Shown: positions 53,674 through 64,000 of the stretch, piece by piece | How positions within the stretch are numbered: the stretch's first letter is position 1 | Layout of the letters: each line of letters opens with the position of its first letter | Source of the DNA: Cichorium intybus | Taxonomy: Eukaryota > Streptophyta > Magnoliopsida > Asterales > Asteraceae | Assembly (NCBI GenBank): GCA_023525715.1 | Contig: CM042010.1 | Coordinates: 62,276,229 to 62,340,228, forward strand | Length of the DNA: 64,000 nt | Direction: 5' to 3' | Position numbers and translations under genes: made by a program | Notes under the pieces: generated by a model | Seen by the model: only the letters and a program-made list of their open reading frames with translations | Databases searched by the model: none | Told to the model about the DNA's origin: nothing

Positions 53674-53674
<1 letters not shown>
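53392..53674 (-). mobile_element. tRNA-derived SINE
   Basis: On the minus strand the 5' end reads TAGCGGTGGTCTTGGCGGG, usable as a pol III A box. About 35 bases later comes GGTTCGAACC (53612-53621), a perfect B box. The following 200 bp are GC-richer than the surroundings and have no frame. The head resembles the widespread plant Au-type SINE heads. The right border touches a (GT)n/(TA)n tract. No clear target duplication is visible, so the ends are approximate. Confidence 0.65.

Positions 53675-53754
<80 letters not shown>
53675..53754. repeat. (GT)n(TA)n array 5
   Basis: About 20 bp of GT followed by 60 bp of TA. It forms the left border of TA-flanked element 2. Confidence 0.97.
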
Positions 53755-54215
<461 letters not shown>

Positions 54216-54234
54216 CTAATTTTTTATGTTAAAC

Positions 54235-54320
54235 ATGGTAGAAAGAGAATTGATCAATTCTGAAAGACTCATACCCAGAAAGATGGGACATGGGATAGTG
54301 AGATGGCTCATCAACAATAT
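54235..54320 (+). pseudogene. CACTA transposase-like exon, copy 1
   Basis: The segment reads ERELINSERLIPRK then MGHGIVRWLINNM and ends at a good donor AT/GTAAGTG. Together with the exon at 55650 it resembles the C-terminal part of the plant En/Spm (CACTA) transposase family often labelled Transposase_24. The rest of the gene upstream is missing. As part of the tandem unit it is repeated at 54994-55079. Confidence 0.45.
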
Positions 54321-54993
54321 GTAAGTGTTTATATAAAAAATTAGTTCAACATCATTATTATATGTAATATATGTAAAATGCTAACTTTTTATTTATATTA
54401 TACAGGATGATACGAAAAAATTATTAATTAAGAATATCTAAACATTGATAATTTTACATAATAAATTTGTTTGTGTATCGTGATATCTTGATTTTCATTT
54501 TAACTATCACGACTTTGTTTTTTGATAAATACAATTGATTATGAGAATGTCAATGGTACTAAAATCAAATTCACTATTATGATTGGAATCGTTCTTTAAA
54601 ATATTATGACGTCAATTGTCTCTCTTTATTGTCTCCCAAATCATTCTACACATTAAAAATAATATGATATTAAAAAACAATATTTTTAAATTGAATGATA
54701 ACAATTAATTTTGAAATTGAATGATAATTAAACCGATCATTAAGGAGTTAGAAACGTTTCAAACCAATTAGTTTTTTAAGAAATTTAAAATTATGAGAAA
54801 ATGACATGTGGTTAATTCAATGAGGAGATGACATGTGGCTTTGAGTTATTTATTTATAAGTCATTCATAAAAGAATGTGTTTTAAATGAGTGGTCCATAT
54901 TAATTTTCAAGGTGACACAATACTTGTCGAATATATTTGATCATGGCCCTATATATATATATATATATATAAATCTAATTTTTTATGTTAAAT

Positions 54994-55079
54994 ATGGTAG
55001 AAAGAGAATTGATCAATTTTGAAAGACTCATACCCAGAAAGATGGGACATGGGACAGTGAGATGGCTCATCAACAATAT
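54994..55079 (+). pseudogene. CACTA transposase-like exon, copy 2
   Basis: This duplicate of 54235-54320 has a few changes. Its splice donor is altered from GTAAGTG to GGAAGTG, so it could not be joined to the next exon in the usual way. Its presence doubles an exon within a broken gene. Confidence 0.45.
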
Positions 55080-55165
55080 GGAAGTGTTTATACAAAAAAT
55101 TAGTTCAACATCATTATTATATGTAATATAGGTAAAATGCTAACTTTTTATTTATTTATGTAAAA

Positions 55166-55632
55166 CTAGTTGTGAGACCTGTATATTATACAGGATGATA
55201 CGAAAAAATTATTAATTAAGAATATCTAAACATTGATAATTTTACATAATAAATTTGTTTGTGTATCGTGATATCTTGCTTTTGATTTTAACTATCATGA
55301 CTTTGTATTTTGATAAATACAATTGATTATGAGAATGTCACAGGTACTAAAATCAAATTCACTATTATGATTGGAATCGTTCTTTAAAATATTATGACGT
55401 CAATTGTCTCTCTTTATTGTCTCCCAAATCATTCTACACATTAAAAATAATATGATATTAAAAAACAATATTTTTAAATTGAATGATAACAATTAATTTT
55501 GAAATTGAATGATAATTAAATCGATCATTAAGGAGTTAGAAACGTTTCAAACCAATTAGTTTTTTAAGAAATTTAAAATTATGAGAAAATGACATATGGT
55601 AAATTTAATGAGGAGATGACATGTGGCTTTGA
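55166..55632 (-). mobile_element. Helitron-like element in a CACTA intron
   Basis: On the minus strand the 3' end reads CCTGTATAATATACAGG, an eight-pair hairpin (55178-55194), followed by TCTCACAA and CTAG (55166-55169), with T as the next base. This is the full Helitron 3' signature. The 5' end is placed at TCAAAGCCACATGTCATC (complement of about 55615-55632). That end is not preceded by the expected A, so it is less certain. No coding capacity. Unit 1 of the tandem duplication has the body but lost the terminus. Confidence 0.5.
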
Positions 55633-55649
55633 ATTATTTATTTATTAGG

Positions 55650-56086
55650 ATAGGATGCAACTTGAGTTGAAACGCGAGTTTCAATCATTAGGTGATCCCT
55701 CCCCTGAACCCTCGAAGGATGTCGAGATATTTGAAAAGGCGTTGGGTGCTCGTCGTGGACATATCAAAGGGATTGGTTGTAAAGCGACAATACCGCATAA
55801 CTATAATGTAAGTCAATCATCCCAAGCAGCAACTACAGAAGCACCTACACAAGTAAATATTAATTGTTAACTATTTAATTGTTAAATACTTAATTTGTTT
55901 TTAACTAATAATATACATTTTTATTCTTTTTAATGATGCGCTTGCATGGATACTTGAGGATCCAAAATACACAGATATGTTGGCAGAATTTATGCGTACG
56001 TATTCGGCAGAGCACGGTGGAGGAACGAGCAAAGGTTCCAGGGATACCGAAGGTGACGGAGATGATCAAGATGACGACTTAGAGTA
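55650..56086 (+). pseudogene. CACTA (En/Spm) transposase C-terminal fragment
   Basis: The first part (55650-55850) reads DRMQLELKREFQSLGDPSPE and then IFEKALGARRGHIKGIG, the pattern seen near the end of plant En/Spm-type proteins (E-x-L-G-x-R-x-G-x-x-x-G-x-G). After an intron-like gap a second part (55936-56086) reads DALAWILEDPKYTDMLAEF, then a Gly/Asp-rich acidic tail and a stop at 56084-56086. The donor at 55851 is GTAAAT, but no AG acceptor directly precedes the second part, so splicing is likely broken. Context supports CACTA: a matching terminal repeat ends 450 bp downstream. Confidence 0.6.
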
Positions 56087-56284
56087 GTTATTTATTGTTG
56101 TTGCGTGACTATTTTAATTTGTGTAAACGGAGATTATGTTTTATGTTTTAGATATTATTATTTGTTTTGCAATCGTTTATCTCGTATTTTGCTTCATTAT
56201 TGCAATTTCAGTTTTATATTAAAAATATTAATAATCCCAAAAAATATAAAAAAAATAATAATAATTTTAAAAAAATAATAAAAA

Positions 56285-56530
56285 ACCTATTAGTGGCGAC
56301 ATTTGATAGCATTAGCGGCGACGGGGTTCTCGGTGACATGTCATCATCGAAGAGTGATGGGCCATTAGCAGCGACGTCAACAGCAGTGCCATATGTCAAT
56401 AGTGGCGATTAGCATTATCGGCGATTTTTAATCATTAGCGACGAAACTGTTGCGACAGCCTTTTAGCAGCGATTCTTGATACTTTTAGCGGCGATTTTTG
56501 TCGCCGGTAAGGACGACATACCTTGTAGTG
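56285..56530 (+). mobile_element. CACTA element right end with subterminal repeats
   Basis: The segment holds nine or so copies of TTAGCGGCGA-like words (for example at 56306, 56363, 56396, 56430, 56461, 56484) and ends in CCTTGTAGTG at 56530, the reverse complement of CACTACAAGG. Clustered subterminal words next to a CACTA terminus are the binding sites of this superfamily's transposase. The left end of the element was not found; it may have been lost through the insertions and tandem duplication. The 200 bp between the coding fragment and the repeats are AT-rich and non-coding. Confidence 0.75.
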
Positions 56531-56639
56531 GCTCTGGGTGTTTCTCGTCAAGAAGAAGATTGGATTGATGCAAATATGCATAGATTATTAGGAGTCAAAT
56601 GAAGTCTTAATATAGAACAAGCATATGTTACCTAGACCA

Positions 56640-56925
56640 ACCGTGATTATTGAGTTGCAAGAATAGGGATTACTTTCAAAATTAGATATGAGGTCGGAGT
56701 ACCACCAACTCAGGGTACAAAAAGCAGATTTTTTGAAGGTAGCTTTTACGACAACATACGGGTATTGCAAGTTTCTTGATTTTGGATCGACTGTCGTGCC
56801 ATTGCGGATCTTATGAATCGAGTTTTTGTCACTTATTGCATCACTCAGTTAGTTATCGTCTTTACTGATGACACCCTTATTTATTCTAAAAGTAGTGTCG
56901 AAAATGAAGAACATTCGTATCAAGC
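56640..56925 (+). pseudogene. Ty3/gypsy reverse transcriptase fragment
   Basis: Plus-strand frames give KLDMRSEYHQLRVQKADFLKVAF, cut into pieces by stops, then TTYGYCKFLDFG, LMNRVFVTY, and FTDDTLIYSKS, which is the gypsy F-x-D-D-x-L-I-Y-S catalytic box (usually FIDDILIYS). The middle of the domain is deleted. No neighbouring gypsy domains are visible, so it is an isolated relic. Confidence 0.8.
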
Positions 56926-56929
56926 ATAA

Positions 56930-58017
56930 AACTAGCGGATTGGAATTAAAAATCATTTGTTTAAAGTTTAGCAATTAATGCATTAAACTCCATGATACCA
57001 AAACGAGTACAAAACATATTTCAACCGAAGACATAACACAATTACGTTAGATGTGATACAATCGCCCCGTGCCCCTTTTTCCTTTTCTAATGGAGTACCT
57101 GAATAACATTTAGGGTGAAAGAGTAAGCACAAAGCTTAGTGAGTTTCCCAAAATAACACACAATCCATCACTTATCACACATCATACATAATCTATCCAT
57201 AAACGACCTTCGGTCTTTTCCCGAACAACCGGGCTATCGGCCTGAACGTGTTCTGCCTACAACTAGGGACTCTCGAGTCTCATCCCAATCCGTCAAACTA
57301 ACTTTCATGTCCACAAATTCCATAACTAACATTCAACAAATAAGACTACATCGATCTAAGCACACCTTAACCATATAACCAGATAACGACGAACACTCTA
57401 ACTAAGCGCACGTTCCTACTCTTAACGGATTACAAGCTACCTACATATGTAAGATCACCCATAGTATAGTGAGAAGACTCACCTGAATCTGCTTTCGTAG
57501 AACACACGCACAAGTATGTTCTCCCACTAATCAACACGAACCCGTAACTTATCACTAGGTGTATATTAGCAACCCAAAAAGGTCAAAAACTGAACCCTAG
57601 TCCATCAAAGTTGACCAAAAGTCAACGGGTCAAAGTCAAAATTTAGGGTCAATGGTCAAAGTCAACGCTTAGCGCTGCTATCACCTTCCGATAACGTCGC
57701 TAAGACTAGATCCAGAAATTGGTTTTTGCCTTGTTAGCATCACTAACTCCCTATGTTAGTGACGCTAACAACAAACTCCTTAACTTCCTTGTTAAGCAGT
57801 TAATCCGTTAAGACAAGGGCCAAGCATTTCCAAAATACCTCTAAATTGTCTGTAATCTCATAAAAATGGGAACTTTCTTGACATGCATGTCCATTGCATG
57901 TCACATCTCATACCTAGGTCAAAAAGGGACTAGATCCACAATCCAAGGCTTACCAACTTAAAATCACTTCATCTTTTTGGTCTAAGGGCTTGAGGTGATC
58001 ATTTACATGAGACTAAC
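56930..58017 (-). repeat. Gypsy LTR fragment (chromovirus-like), read leftwards
   Basis: On the minus strand TTTGGGAAACTCACTAAGCT, then GGTACTCCATTAG resembles the transcribed part of plant Tekay/Del-type gypsy LTRs. The right portion has repeated GGTCAA/TTGACC words (57580-57660) and two paired palindromic words (57670-57767). No coding region. Ends were not defined; the sequence may continue at 60049-60330 on the other side of an insertion. Confidence 0.5.
57670..57767. promoter_or_regulatory. Two 22-bp-spaced TAGCGNCGCTA-like word pairs
   Basis: TAGCGCTGCTA (57670-57680) pairs with TAACGTCGCTA (57692-57702), and TAGCATCACTA (57735-57745) pairs with TAGTGACGCTA (57757-57767). Both pairs have a start-to-start spacing of 22 bp, and the pairs start 65 bp apart, the same rule as the CG words in the Athila-A and copia C elements. 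Confidence 0.65.
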
Positions 58018-58312
58018 AGGATGTTTATTTTTAGTTTACAAGATCTTCTAACCTCTTATGTCTGAGGGCGGGCAGACATTTTCCTCGCAGACCGTTTGTT
58101 TTTTAGAAGACCGCAGACCTAAAAAAGTCTGCGTGTCCTCTTTTTGAAAAATACATGGTCTAAGCTCTTTCTGGGTCTTCGAAGGTATGCGCGTGTTTTT
58201 TTTTGTGCCCTGAAAAATTTATGTGTTTTTTCCGCCTCCCCCATCGAGTTCCTTCTTCTCCGATTCCTTCTCCCTCACGTCGCTCCTTCTCCTTTCATTC
58301 TTCCTATAGATT

Positions 58313-59021
58313 TGTTGGGATTTGATCATAACAACAAAACAGCTTGTGTAATGAAAGATTTAAACGATCAAATCAAAAGTTCATAACAAAAATCAAGCAT
58401 GGTTCATCATGTTCATAACCAATATCATGCAGTTCATACCAATTATATTAACTAAAGATGAATTAGAAATCCATACCTCAGTTTGGATGTAAGGACCCAA
58501 ACCAGAATCCCTCTAATGATTAACACCCAAGAACACCAGAAGAACAAATAGACAGAACTTCTTCTAGGTTGAAGAACAAGATCAAGAACCCTTGAAGCAT
58601 TAAGGAAATCGCCAAAACCCAGAGGAAGGGAAGAGGGAACGAGTTGGCGGCTCAGAGGAGGCCAAAAAGGGTTCTTATGGTTTGATCCCTAAGCCTCTAT
58701 TTATACTCGAGGGCTCATAGGGTTCCAAACTTAAGGAGCTTTTTACAGCCGCCCCTGCACTTGTTTCTATTAATTAAACATTTAATTAATTAAAATCCAG
58801 TCCTTCTAATTAATTTCTATAAATTAATTACAAATTAATTTATCAATTAATTATTGATTTAGTTTCTAATTAATTTATTTCTCAATAAATTAATAAACTA
58901 ATCATTCCTTCTCCTTTTCTACTAATTTTTGTTTTTACTGGGTCGTGAGGGCAACCCAAAAGGACCTTGCTATTATTAGAAATATCACCACAATTAATGA
59001 CCTTGGACACTATTTCCAACA
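58313..59021 (-). repeat. Solo copia-type LTR, no target duplication
   Basis: The 709-bp sequence begins TGTTGGGA and ends CCAACA. On the minus strand it has TATAAATAGAGG near 58695 and the phrase GTCCTTTTGGGTTGCCCT, also present in the copia E LTR (60391). The flanks AGATT and TGACT do not match. Long AATTAATT-type runs fill its middle. Confidence 0.6.
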
Positions 59022-59336
59022 TGACTTCCTTTTTTATGCCCTAAAAAAGGAACCACCCTTCACTATTTCCCCTCTCATTCACGTCTATTGCTTCCACTGT
59101 CCCTCTCCTTTGCATGCTATCTACATCTTCTTGCTGCCGGTCCTACTTCCTGGTGAACTTGCTTCACCGTCGCCTCTTATTCCTGCCACCGCTGTCGCTT
59201 CTTCCTTCTGCCGCTGTCGATTCTTCCCGCAGTTCGGAATTCGCTCATTTAAAGGTTAAAGTTAGATTCCACTTGAATTTTTTGTTGAATTTCTGATAAG
59301 GTCTAATGTTCTTATTTTGAAATTTAAACCTAAAAA

Positions 59337-59580
59337 TCAGATTCTACTTGGAACCAACTATGTATTGTTTATTGAATCGGAAATCAGATTCTACTTGGAA
59401 CCAACTATGGATTGTTTACTGAATCGGAAATCAGATCCTACTTGAAATCTATTCTACTTGGAACCAAATGGTATTGCACACCCGGTGTTTGATTTTTTGC
59501 CAATACCTAAGTTCGAGTGAGAAATGATACTACATGGTTGAATGATGAAAACCATACTACATGGTTGAATGATGAAATGT
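59337..59580 (+). repeat. Short tandem repeats (about 48 bp and 26 bp)
   Basis: A unit containing TCAGATTCTACTTGGAACCA and TTGTTTATTGAATCGGAAA occurs two and a half times from 59337 to 59470. ACTACATGGTTGAATGATGA occurs twice at 59530-59577. Confidence 0.8.
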
Positions 59581-60048
59581 TTCAAGAATCTGTATTTTTA
59601 GTTGTGTGTATTCTATTGTAAGATGTTTAATTTATTATGTTCTGTTTTGGATTATTCTGATTTTTGCACATTGGTTTGTTGTAATTCTTTATGATTTGAT
59701 GGTTAATACAAAGATTGAGGTTTTGTTTGTTTTAGATTTGTGTTATCTTTATCTCTAATGGGTTAAATGTAAGAAATGGAAATACACTTTACATTTTTTC
59801 TTGTTATAGGATTGTACTTCCTTTTCTTATTGTTGTATTTATTAGAAATTATTATTGATTAGTGAAAAAGTATTTAAAGTTTTAAAAAATCAGGTTATTT
59901 AATTTTTCAGTTTATTTTAGCAGTGTGCAGAATTTAAAAAACAAACAGTCTTTTTTTGCATACTAGAAACGTTTGGTCCACCTGTTCTTCTGCAGATGTG
60001 GTTCGCAGGCTGCAAACATTTTACCTCTTAAAAAACAAACAACACCTA

Positions 60049-60330
60049 AGATGCTTGGAGTTTCCCCAACACCAAGATCAACTCTACAAGACCAAGAACA
60101 ACAAAGCTCATTACATGAATAAATCAAAGCATGGAGGCTTACAGAGGTCTAGAAACAAAGCTCAAGCTAGTTCTAAGGCCGAAGGATGCTCCTCTTGCTT
60201 TACTATTCTATCCTTTCTTTCCAAGAAGTCTTCTCGAAGGTTTTCTAAGCCAAGAATCACCACCAAAGGTCTAAGGTTCGTGCACAGAGGGTTTGGGAGG
60301 AATGGAGGCTGAATAAATTATTAGATTAGG
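60049..60330. other. Unassigned stretch, perhaps gypsy LTR remainder
   Basis: Nothing coding is supported, although one plus-strand frame runs for 118 codons (59956-60312) with a basic, motif-free product. Repeated AACAACAAAGC and CAAGACCAAGA phrases suggest transposon-derived DNA. Confidence 0.4.
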
Positions 60331-61075
60331 TGTCTAAGCCATGACTATAATTTAGGAAAATACTTGATTGATGGCAGCACAGTCCTTTTGGGTTGCCCTC
60401 AAAACCTAGCAGAGGACAAGATAACTTAAAGAGAGAGAAAGAAATATGATTTATTAATATATTATGAGAATAATATATTAATTAGAAATCATAATATTTA
60501 ATTAATGATTAATCAGAAATTAATATAGAATTAATTTAGGGATTAATTAGATTAATTAAAAGTGCAGGGGCTGATTTGTAATTGTTCAATAGTTGAGCAA
60601 TGGACAATTAGGGTTTACATATGGTGAACGAATTTAAGGCTTTCTTAAGCCTTAAGAATTCGTAAATTACCATATAAGGTATAAGGAACTATTTATGGTA
60701 TGATAAGTAGATTCAGTTATATGATAAATGCTTTATCATATTAGGAATCCAAATAAGGCAGTTATATGCCGCATCACTTATCACCTGGAAACTATAAATA
60801 GAGGCATCCTGCCACCCCTAAAAGCCACGAAATTAAGGAGTCTTCTCCTCCTTTCTCTCTTGTTTTCTTACTTGCTTGGTTCTGGGTGTGAGCCATTAGA
60901 GGCACGACACTTGTGGTGCTAGCTTCCAAGCTTTAAAGGTATGAAATTCTAAATTGTTTTTAGAATTTAAATTTTAATTATATACCTTTAGTTCTTAGTT
61001 ATAGATTAAATTGAGAAAACATATTAGGGTGCATGTGAACTTAAGATTTTAAGGTCATTGTTTGCATAAAACCCA
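60331..61075 (+). repeat. Copia E 5' LTR
   Basis: The right end is set by the primer site. TATAAATA is at 60793-60800. The left end is placed at TGTCTAAGCC from the TG rule and the expected length; without the 3' copy it is approximate. Confidence 0.55.
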
Positions 61076-61079
61076 AGAG

Positions 61080-61091
61080 TGGTATCAGAGC
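61080..61091 (+). other. Copia E primer binding site
   Basis: TGGTATCAGAGC complements initiator tRNA-Met and lies a few bases after the LTR. Confidence 0.93.
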
Positions 61092-62147
61092 TAGATCTGT
61101 TTTCTGTTGAATAACTGTAATAGAATAACTGTTATTAGGGTTTAATAAATGGAAACCCTTGGCCTCTTTTGAAAACTTAGTGGGCAAGGAATAAGATTAA
61201 ATTAAATTGTTTAATTTGTTAATCTTTATGTGATTTAATTAATTTTATTAATTGGTCATTAAAAGACAACCATTAAATCACTTTAGGTTCAATTTAAATT
61301 TTAATTAAAATTGTTTTAATTTCAAAAATTTAAAGGATAAACCTAAATATTTTAAAATGTTTAAAATACACCTTATACATATTATTATTAAAAGTTAATA
61401 CCTATATGTATAAGATTAAGTTAGTCAAATCCCTAGTATGCCTCATTCACGAAACTGGTTTATAAGGGGGGTATAAGGAAACTGCCTATAAAATGGCAGT
61501 TGAATGGGTGTCCACTCTCACCCACCACTTCCTTGATTAGTTAAGTGTCGTTAGTAGAACGGATTTGATAGGAAGAACCTAATCTCATTAAAAGTATAAC
61601 GCTATTAGACAAAAGTACTAGAACCCTAATCCAATCTAGTTACTTTAGAAAAATGTGAAAAGTATGCTAACCTATGAAATTGCACATTACACTTTATGAG
61701 ACATTAGCGGAGCATGTGTAGTTTACTGGCACACTAATAGGGGCTCCTAAAGAGTGGTAATGGGTATCTCATGATTTATCGTTATTGATGGAACGTGTAT
61801 GGTTAACCGGCACATCAATGTGAGATGATAAATGACATTGAGGTTACCAAGTGATTTGCATGGTTATTCACATCTTGTTTGTGATCCTCGGCATCCCAGT
61901 CACAAATAGAAGAGCATAGTCTGAGATTAAACATGCCATTGGCCTTGGTCAATGAATCTCACAGATCTAGGAATTTCATGGAGATTGAAATTGATAAAAG
62001 TATATCTACCTTAATGACCATTATGTTGTGATTACGGCATCCCTCTTCACACCATAGTTTGGGCATTTTGGGTCGTAGCCTTATTAAATAATTATTGGGT
62101 AATTATTTAGAAGGATTAAATTAAATTAGTAAATTGTGATGTTATAG
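61092..62147 (+). other. Copia E untranslated leader
   Basis: About 1 kb without coding signal separates the primer site from the gag start, matching the long leader of copia C in length and in several phrases. It lacks the CG word pairs seen in copia C. Confidence 0.7.
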
Positions 62148-63100
62148 ATGTCTGGACTCAACATCAACTCTCCTACTCCTCCTCCAACACCCATTTCAAA
62201 GAGTTTCAGAAAGTATCTATTAAATATGGAAAGACTGACTATGTAGAATGGCTTCGCAAATGGAGAATGGTTCTTGGTTTTTTTGGCAAGCCATATCTAA
62301 TTGAGTATCCGCTCACCGAAGCATGGCATCATACAACAGCCTTGTGATGAACATGACTTCTTTATTGATGAATCCGAAGAAGCTAGTTGCCTTATGCTAA
62401 TTGACCATTGACCCCGACATCCGCAGGTATTTAGAATTCCTGGGGTCATATGAGTTAGCACGACTGGTTAAGGAAATGTTCCGAAGAGTTGGTTGAAAAG
62501 GAACGAACTAGGATCTTCAAAGAGCTTGATGTGTGCAATCTTGAAGAAGTAGCGTCGGTCCACATGTTCTCATGATTGAGGGACACATAGACAAACTGTA
62601 TAAACTTGGTCACTCCATTGATCGGGAGTTGAGCATAAACTCGACTCGCTGACTATCCAGTACGATCTGTTCATCCAAATGTATAGGAAAGGGAACCAGG
62701 ACAAGACTATCATCGAAATGCATTAAATGTTGACTCTGTGAGAGTCGTTCATGGAGATGCATAGTTCCAGTGATTTAGCTACTTCGAGATTAAGTCCGGA
62801 GATAAGACGTATCAAGAAACAATCCAAATCGGCTGGACCATTCTGAGATGTCTCAAACTGAGAATCCACTAGGACGGATACAGTCACAGAAATATTGGAA
62901 GATGCTCGAAAGCCGAATCGTTTGACAACTCAGATATCTCTAAAACTCTAAACTCCTGATCCTTAATTCCTTGATACAGAATGTGATAGTCACATTTTCC
63001 TTGTATGCAAGGACTCGGTAGGATGCAGGACATTGACGCATAGGAGCACATTCGGATTGGATCACGAGCTCGTGTGGTTTTGAAGTTTAGTTATATATTT
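62148..63100 (+). pseudogene. Copia E gag and protease remnant
   Basis: The start MSGLNINSPTPPPTP (62148) corresponds in position to the copia C gag start. After a frameshift KYGKTDYVEWLRKWRMVL matches the NYLDWMRSLRIAL region. Further broken pieces extend through the gag domain. Near 62965 a peptide DTECDSHIF stands where copia C has DTGCGTHIC, so the catalytic Gly of the protease is replaced by Glu. Many indels prevent a continuous frame, and the zinc knuckle is not recognisable. Confidence 0.65.
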
Positions 63101-64000
63101 GACTTTGTTATTAGCTTGTAGATGCGTATGACGTTGTTATCATATAGTACATAGTTCGAGGATTTATTGATCTTAATAAAATGTCGATTTTCTTTAAATT
63201 GTCTTTGAAATGTTGTATGAATGTGTGAATTGCATTGATAGTAATAACCTGAATGTTGATGCATCCAAAGTGTGTTGGATTTAATAATTGTGTTATATGA
63301 TTGTTAAAGTTAAATTTTAATAAGAATCGCTTCAACCAAAGATCCAAGTGGATAGGACTTTAGAATCATTTGACTCTAAGTCACATGATGAAGTAAGTTC
63401 TTAATAAAATTGGTTGTTGCAAGAAATGTATCGCCCAAAGATCCAATGGATAGGATTTTGGAATCAGTTGACTTAGAGTCAAATGATGAATGCATATCTT
63501 GAACAAATTAACAAAGTCATAAATTTACATAGAGATGTAAAAGACATTTATATTATGATCAATGGACACATTAGTGAATTGCTCGAATCTACAAATAAAA
63601 CCACAATTAATTATACTTCATAATATTTGTCAAACAGTATGACAAATATGACATCATTTATCAGAATAAGTGATTGATTGAAACCTTGAACTGTTCAAGG
63701 ACTTCAAAGGAAGTATAAAGATCAACAAAGTCCGAGTAAAAAAAATAAACTGAGAAAATGTTTCACAGTTCTTTCTCTTCCAAGAACATTAAATGGTTAT
63801 AATGTGTCTTAGGGAAGAAAATCAAGCATTGGTCGAAATAGTTCGATCCCCGATGTATTAGATACACTTCCAATTAGTTTTTGATAAATTAGATATTCAA
63901 CCAGTCAGACCATAAAACCATATTCCGACCACATCTTAAACTAAGTAGGTTGCCCAGACACCTTCTGAAGTATAAATTTGGGTTTACCCCACTTGTACAT
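63101..64000 (+). pseudogene. Copia E pre-integrase remnant with local duplication
   Basis: Peptides like PKIQVDRTLESFDSKSHDE (63336-63396) match LQEDGILESFDLKSDDV of the copia C zinc domain. A second, slightly diverged copy of the same DNA is at 63431-63490. Further right the sequence is too broken for domain calls and is cut by the window edge. The pieces lie in shifting frames. Confidence 0.6.

Larger units (their letters stand above)
54860..55632. repeat. Tandem duplication, unit 2
   Basis: This is the second copy, with only scattered substitutions. It keeps CTAGTTGTGAGACCTG (55166), missing in unit 1, and has a 22-bp TA run at 54950-54971. Confidence 0.9.
58018..60048. mobile_element. 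Possible hAT-like remnant
   Basis: The left end has GTTTATTTTTAG, then GCAGACCGTTTGTTTTTTAG, and the reverse complement of the right end has GTTGTTTGTTTTTTAAGAGG, then TTTGCAGCCTGCG. Inverted ends rich in GTTTGTTTTTT with GCAGAC words are common in plant hAT-derived non-autonomous elements. No 8-bp target duplication could be matched, so the call is weak. A solo LTR lies inside it. Confidence 0.3.
60331..64000 (+). mobile_element. Copia E, decayed 5' part
   Basis: An LTR, initiator-tRNA primer site, long leader, broken gag and protease and broken pre-integrase pieces follow in order; the element runs off the right edge. Leader phrases such as ATTAAACATGCCATTG and GATTACGGCAT, and the broken pol wording, parallel copia C, so the two are of one lineage. 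Numerous frameshifts show that it is much older than copia C. Confidence 0.8.

Noticed and set aside
53600..53674. A tRNA gene suggested by the B box GGTTCGAACC
   Set aside because: No cloverleaf or acceptor pairing is visible and the unit continues for 280 bp, which fits a SINE better.
59956..60312. A 118-codon plus-strand open frame
   Set aside because: It spans the right end of the possible hAT remnant and has no domain; its basic composition follows local base content.

Overview
This window is a stack of nested plant transposable elements with no recognisable host gene. The AT-rich background, Ty1/copia and Athila-type Ty3/gypsy elements, CACTA ends, a tRNA-type SINE and long (TA)n arrays point to a large-genome flowering plant. 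A eudicot such as a member of the Asteraceae is plausible, but the sequence alone does not prove it.

Layout. 1-9962: an old minus-strand copia element (F) with decayed pol and a tandemly repeated gag, split by a very young minus-strand copia element (B, 3939-9161, TSD GTGTT, LTRs differing at one base by eye). 9972-11037: degraded gypsy integrase. 11038-14920: mostly featureless, with one dispersed repeat pair, one unknown pseudogene and one Helitron-like end. 14921-34425: copia A, truncated at its 3' end and interrupted at its gag/pol boundary by a non-autonomous Athila-like element (Athila-A, 16300-31555, TSD CCGAT). Athila-A is itself interrupted by a second non-autonomous Athila-like element with 2.9 kb LTRs (Athila-B, 19012-27704, TSD GTAAA). 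35062-35487: a small CACTA-type element (TSD TAT). 35509-49498: copia D (TSD AGAGT), whose 5' LTR carries copia C (35528-43141) and whose gag/pol junction carries a solo LTR (44817-46014, TSD TTTTG). 49499-56530: seven (TA)n tracts, elements flanked by those tracts, a SINE, Helitron-like ends, a tandem duplication and a CACTA terminus. 56640-60330: gypsy RT and LTR pieces, a solo LTR and a possible hAT remnant. 60331-64000: the decayed 5' part of copia E.

How the parts work together. The autonomous-type copia elements encode gag, protease, integrase, reverse transcriptase and RNase H, but each copy here has at least one stop, frameshift or truncation; copia B lacks only one codon of being open throughout. 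Athila-A and Athila-B keep LTRs and a tRNA-Asp-type primer site but have no pol, so they would need enzymes supplied in trans. They carry tyrosine/asparagine-rich acidic proteins, and Athila-A also keeps an intact GC-rich Athila ORF1-family reading frame.

The most unusual signal is a recurring pair of short self-complementary words whose starts are exactly 22 bp apart. The core is CGCGNCGCG in the Athila-A LTR promoter, the Athila-A interior and the copia C leader, and a TAGCGNCGCTA-like word in an unrelated gypsy LTR. Spacer sequences are unrelated, which suggests a conserved spacing rule rather than common descent.
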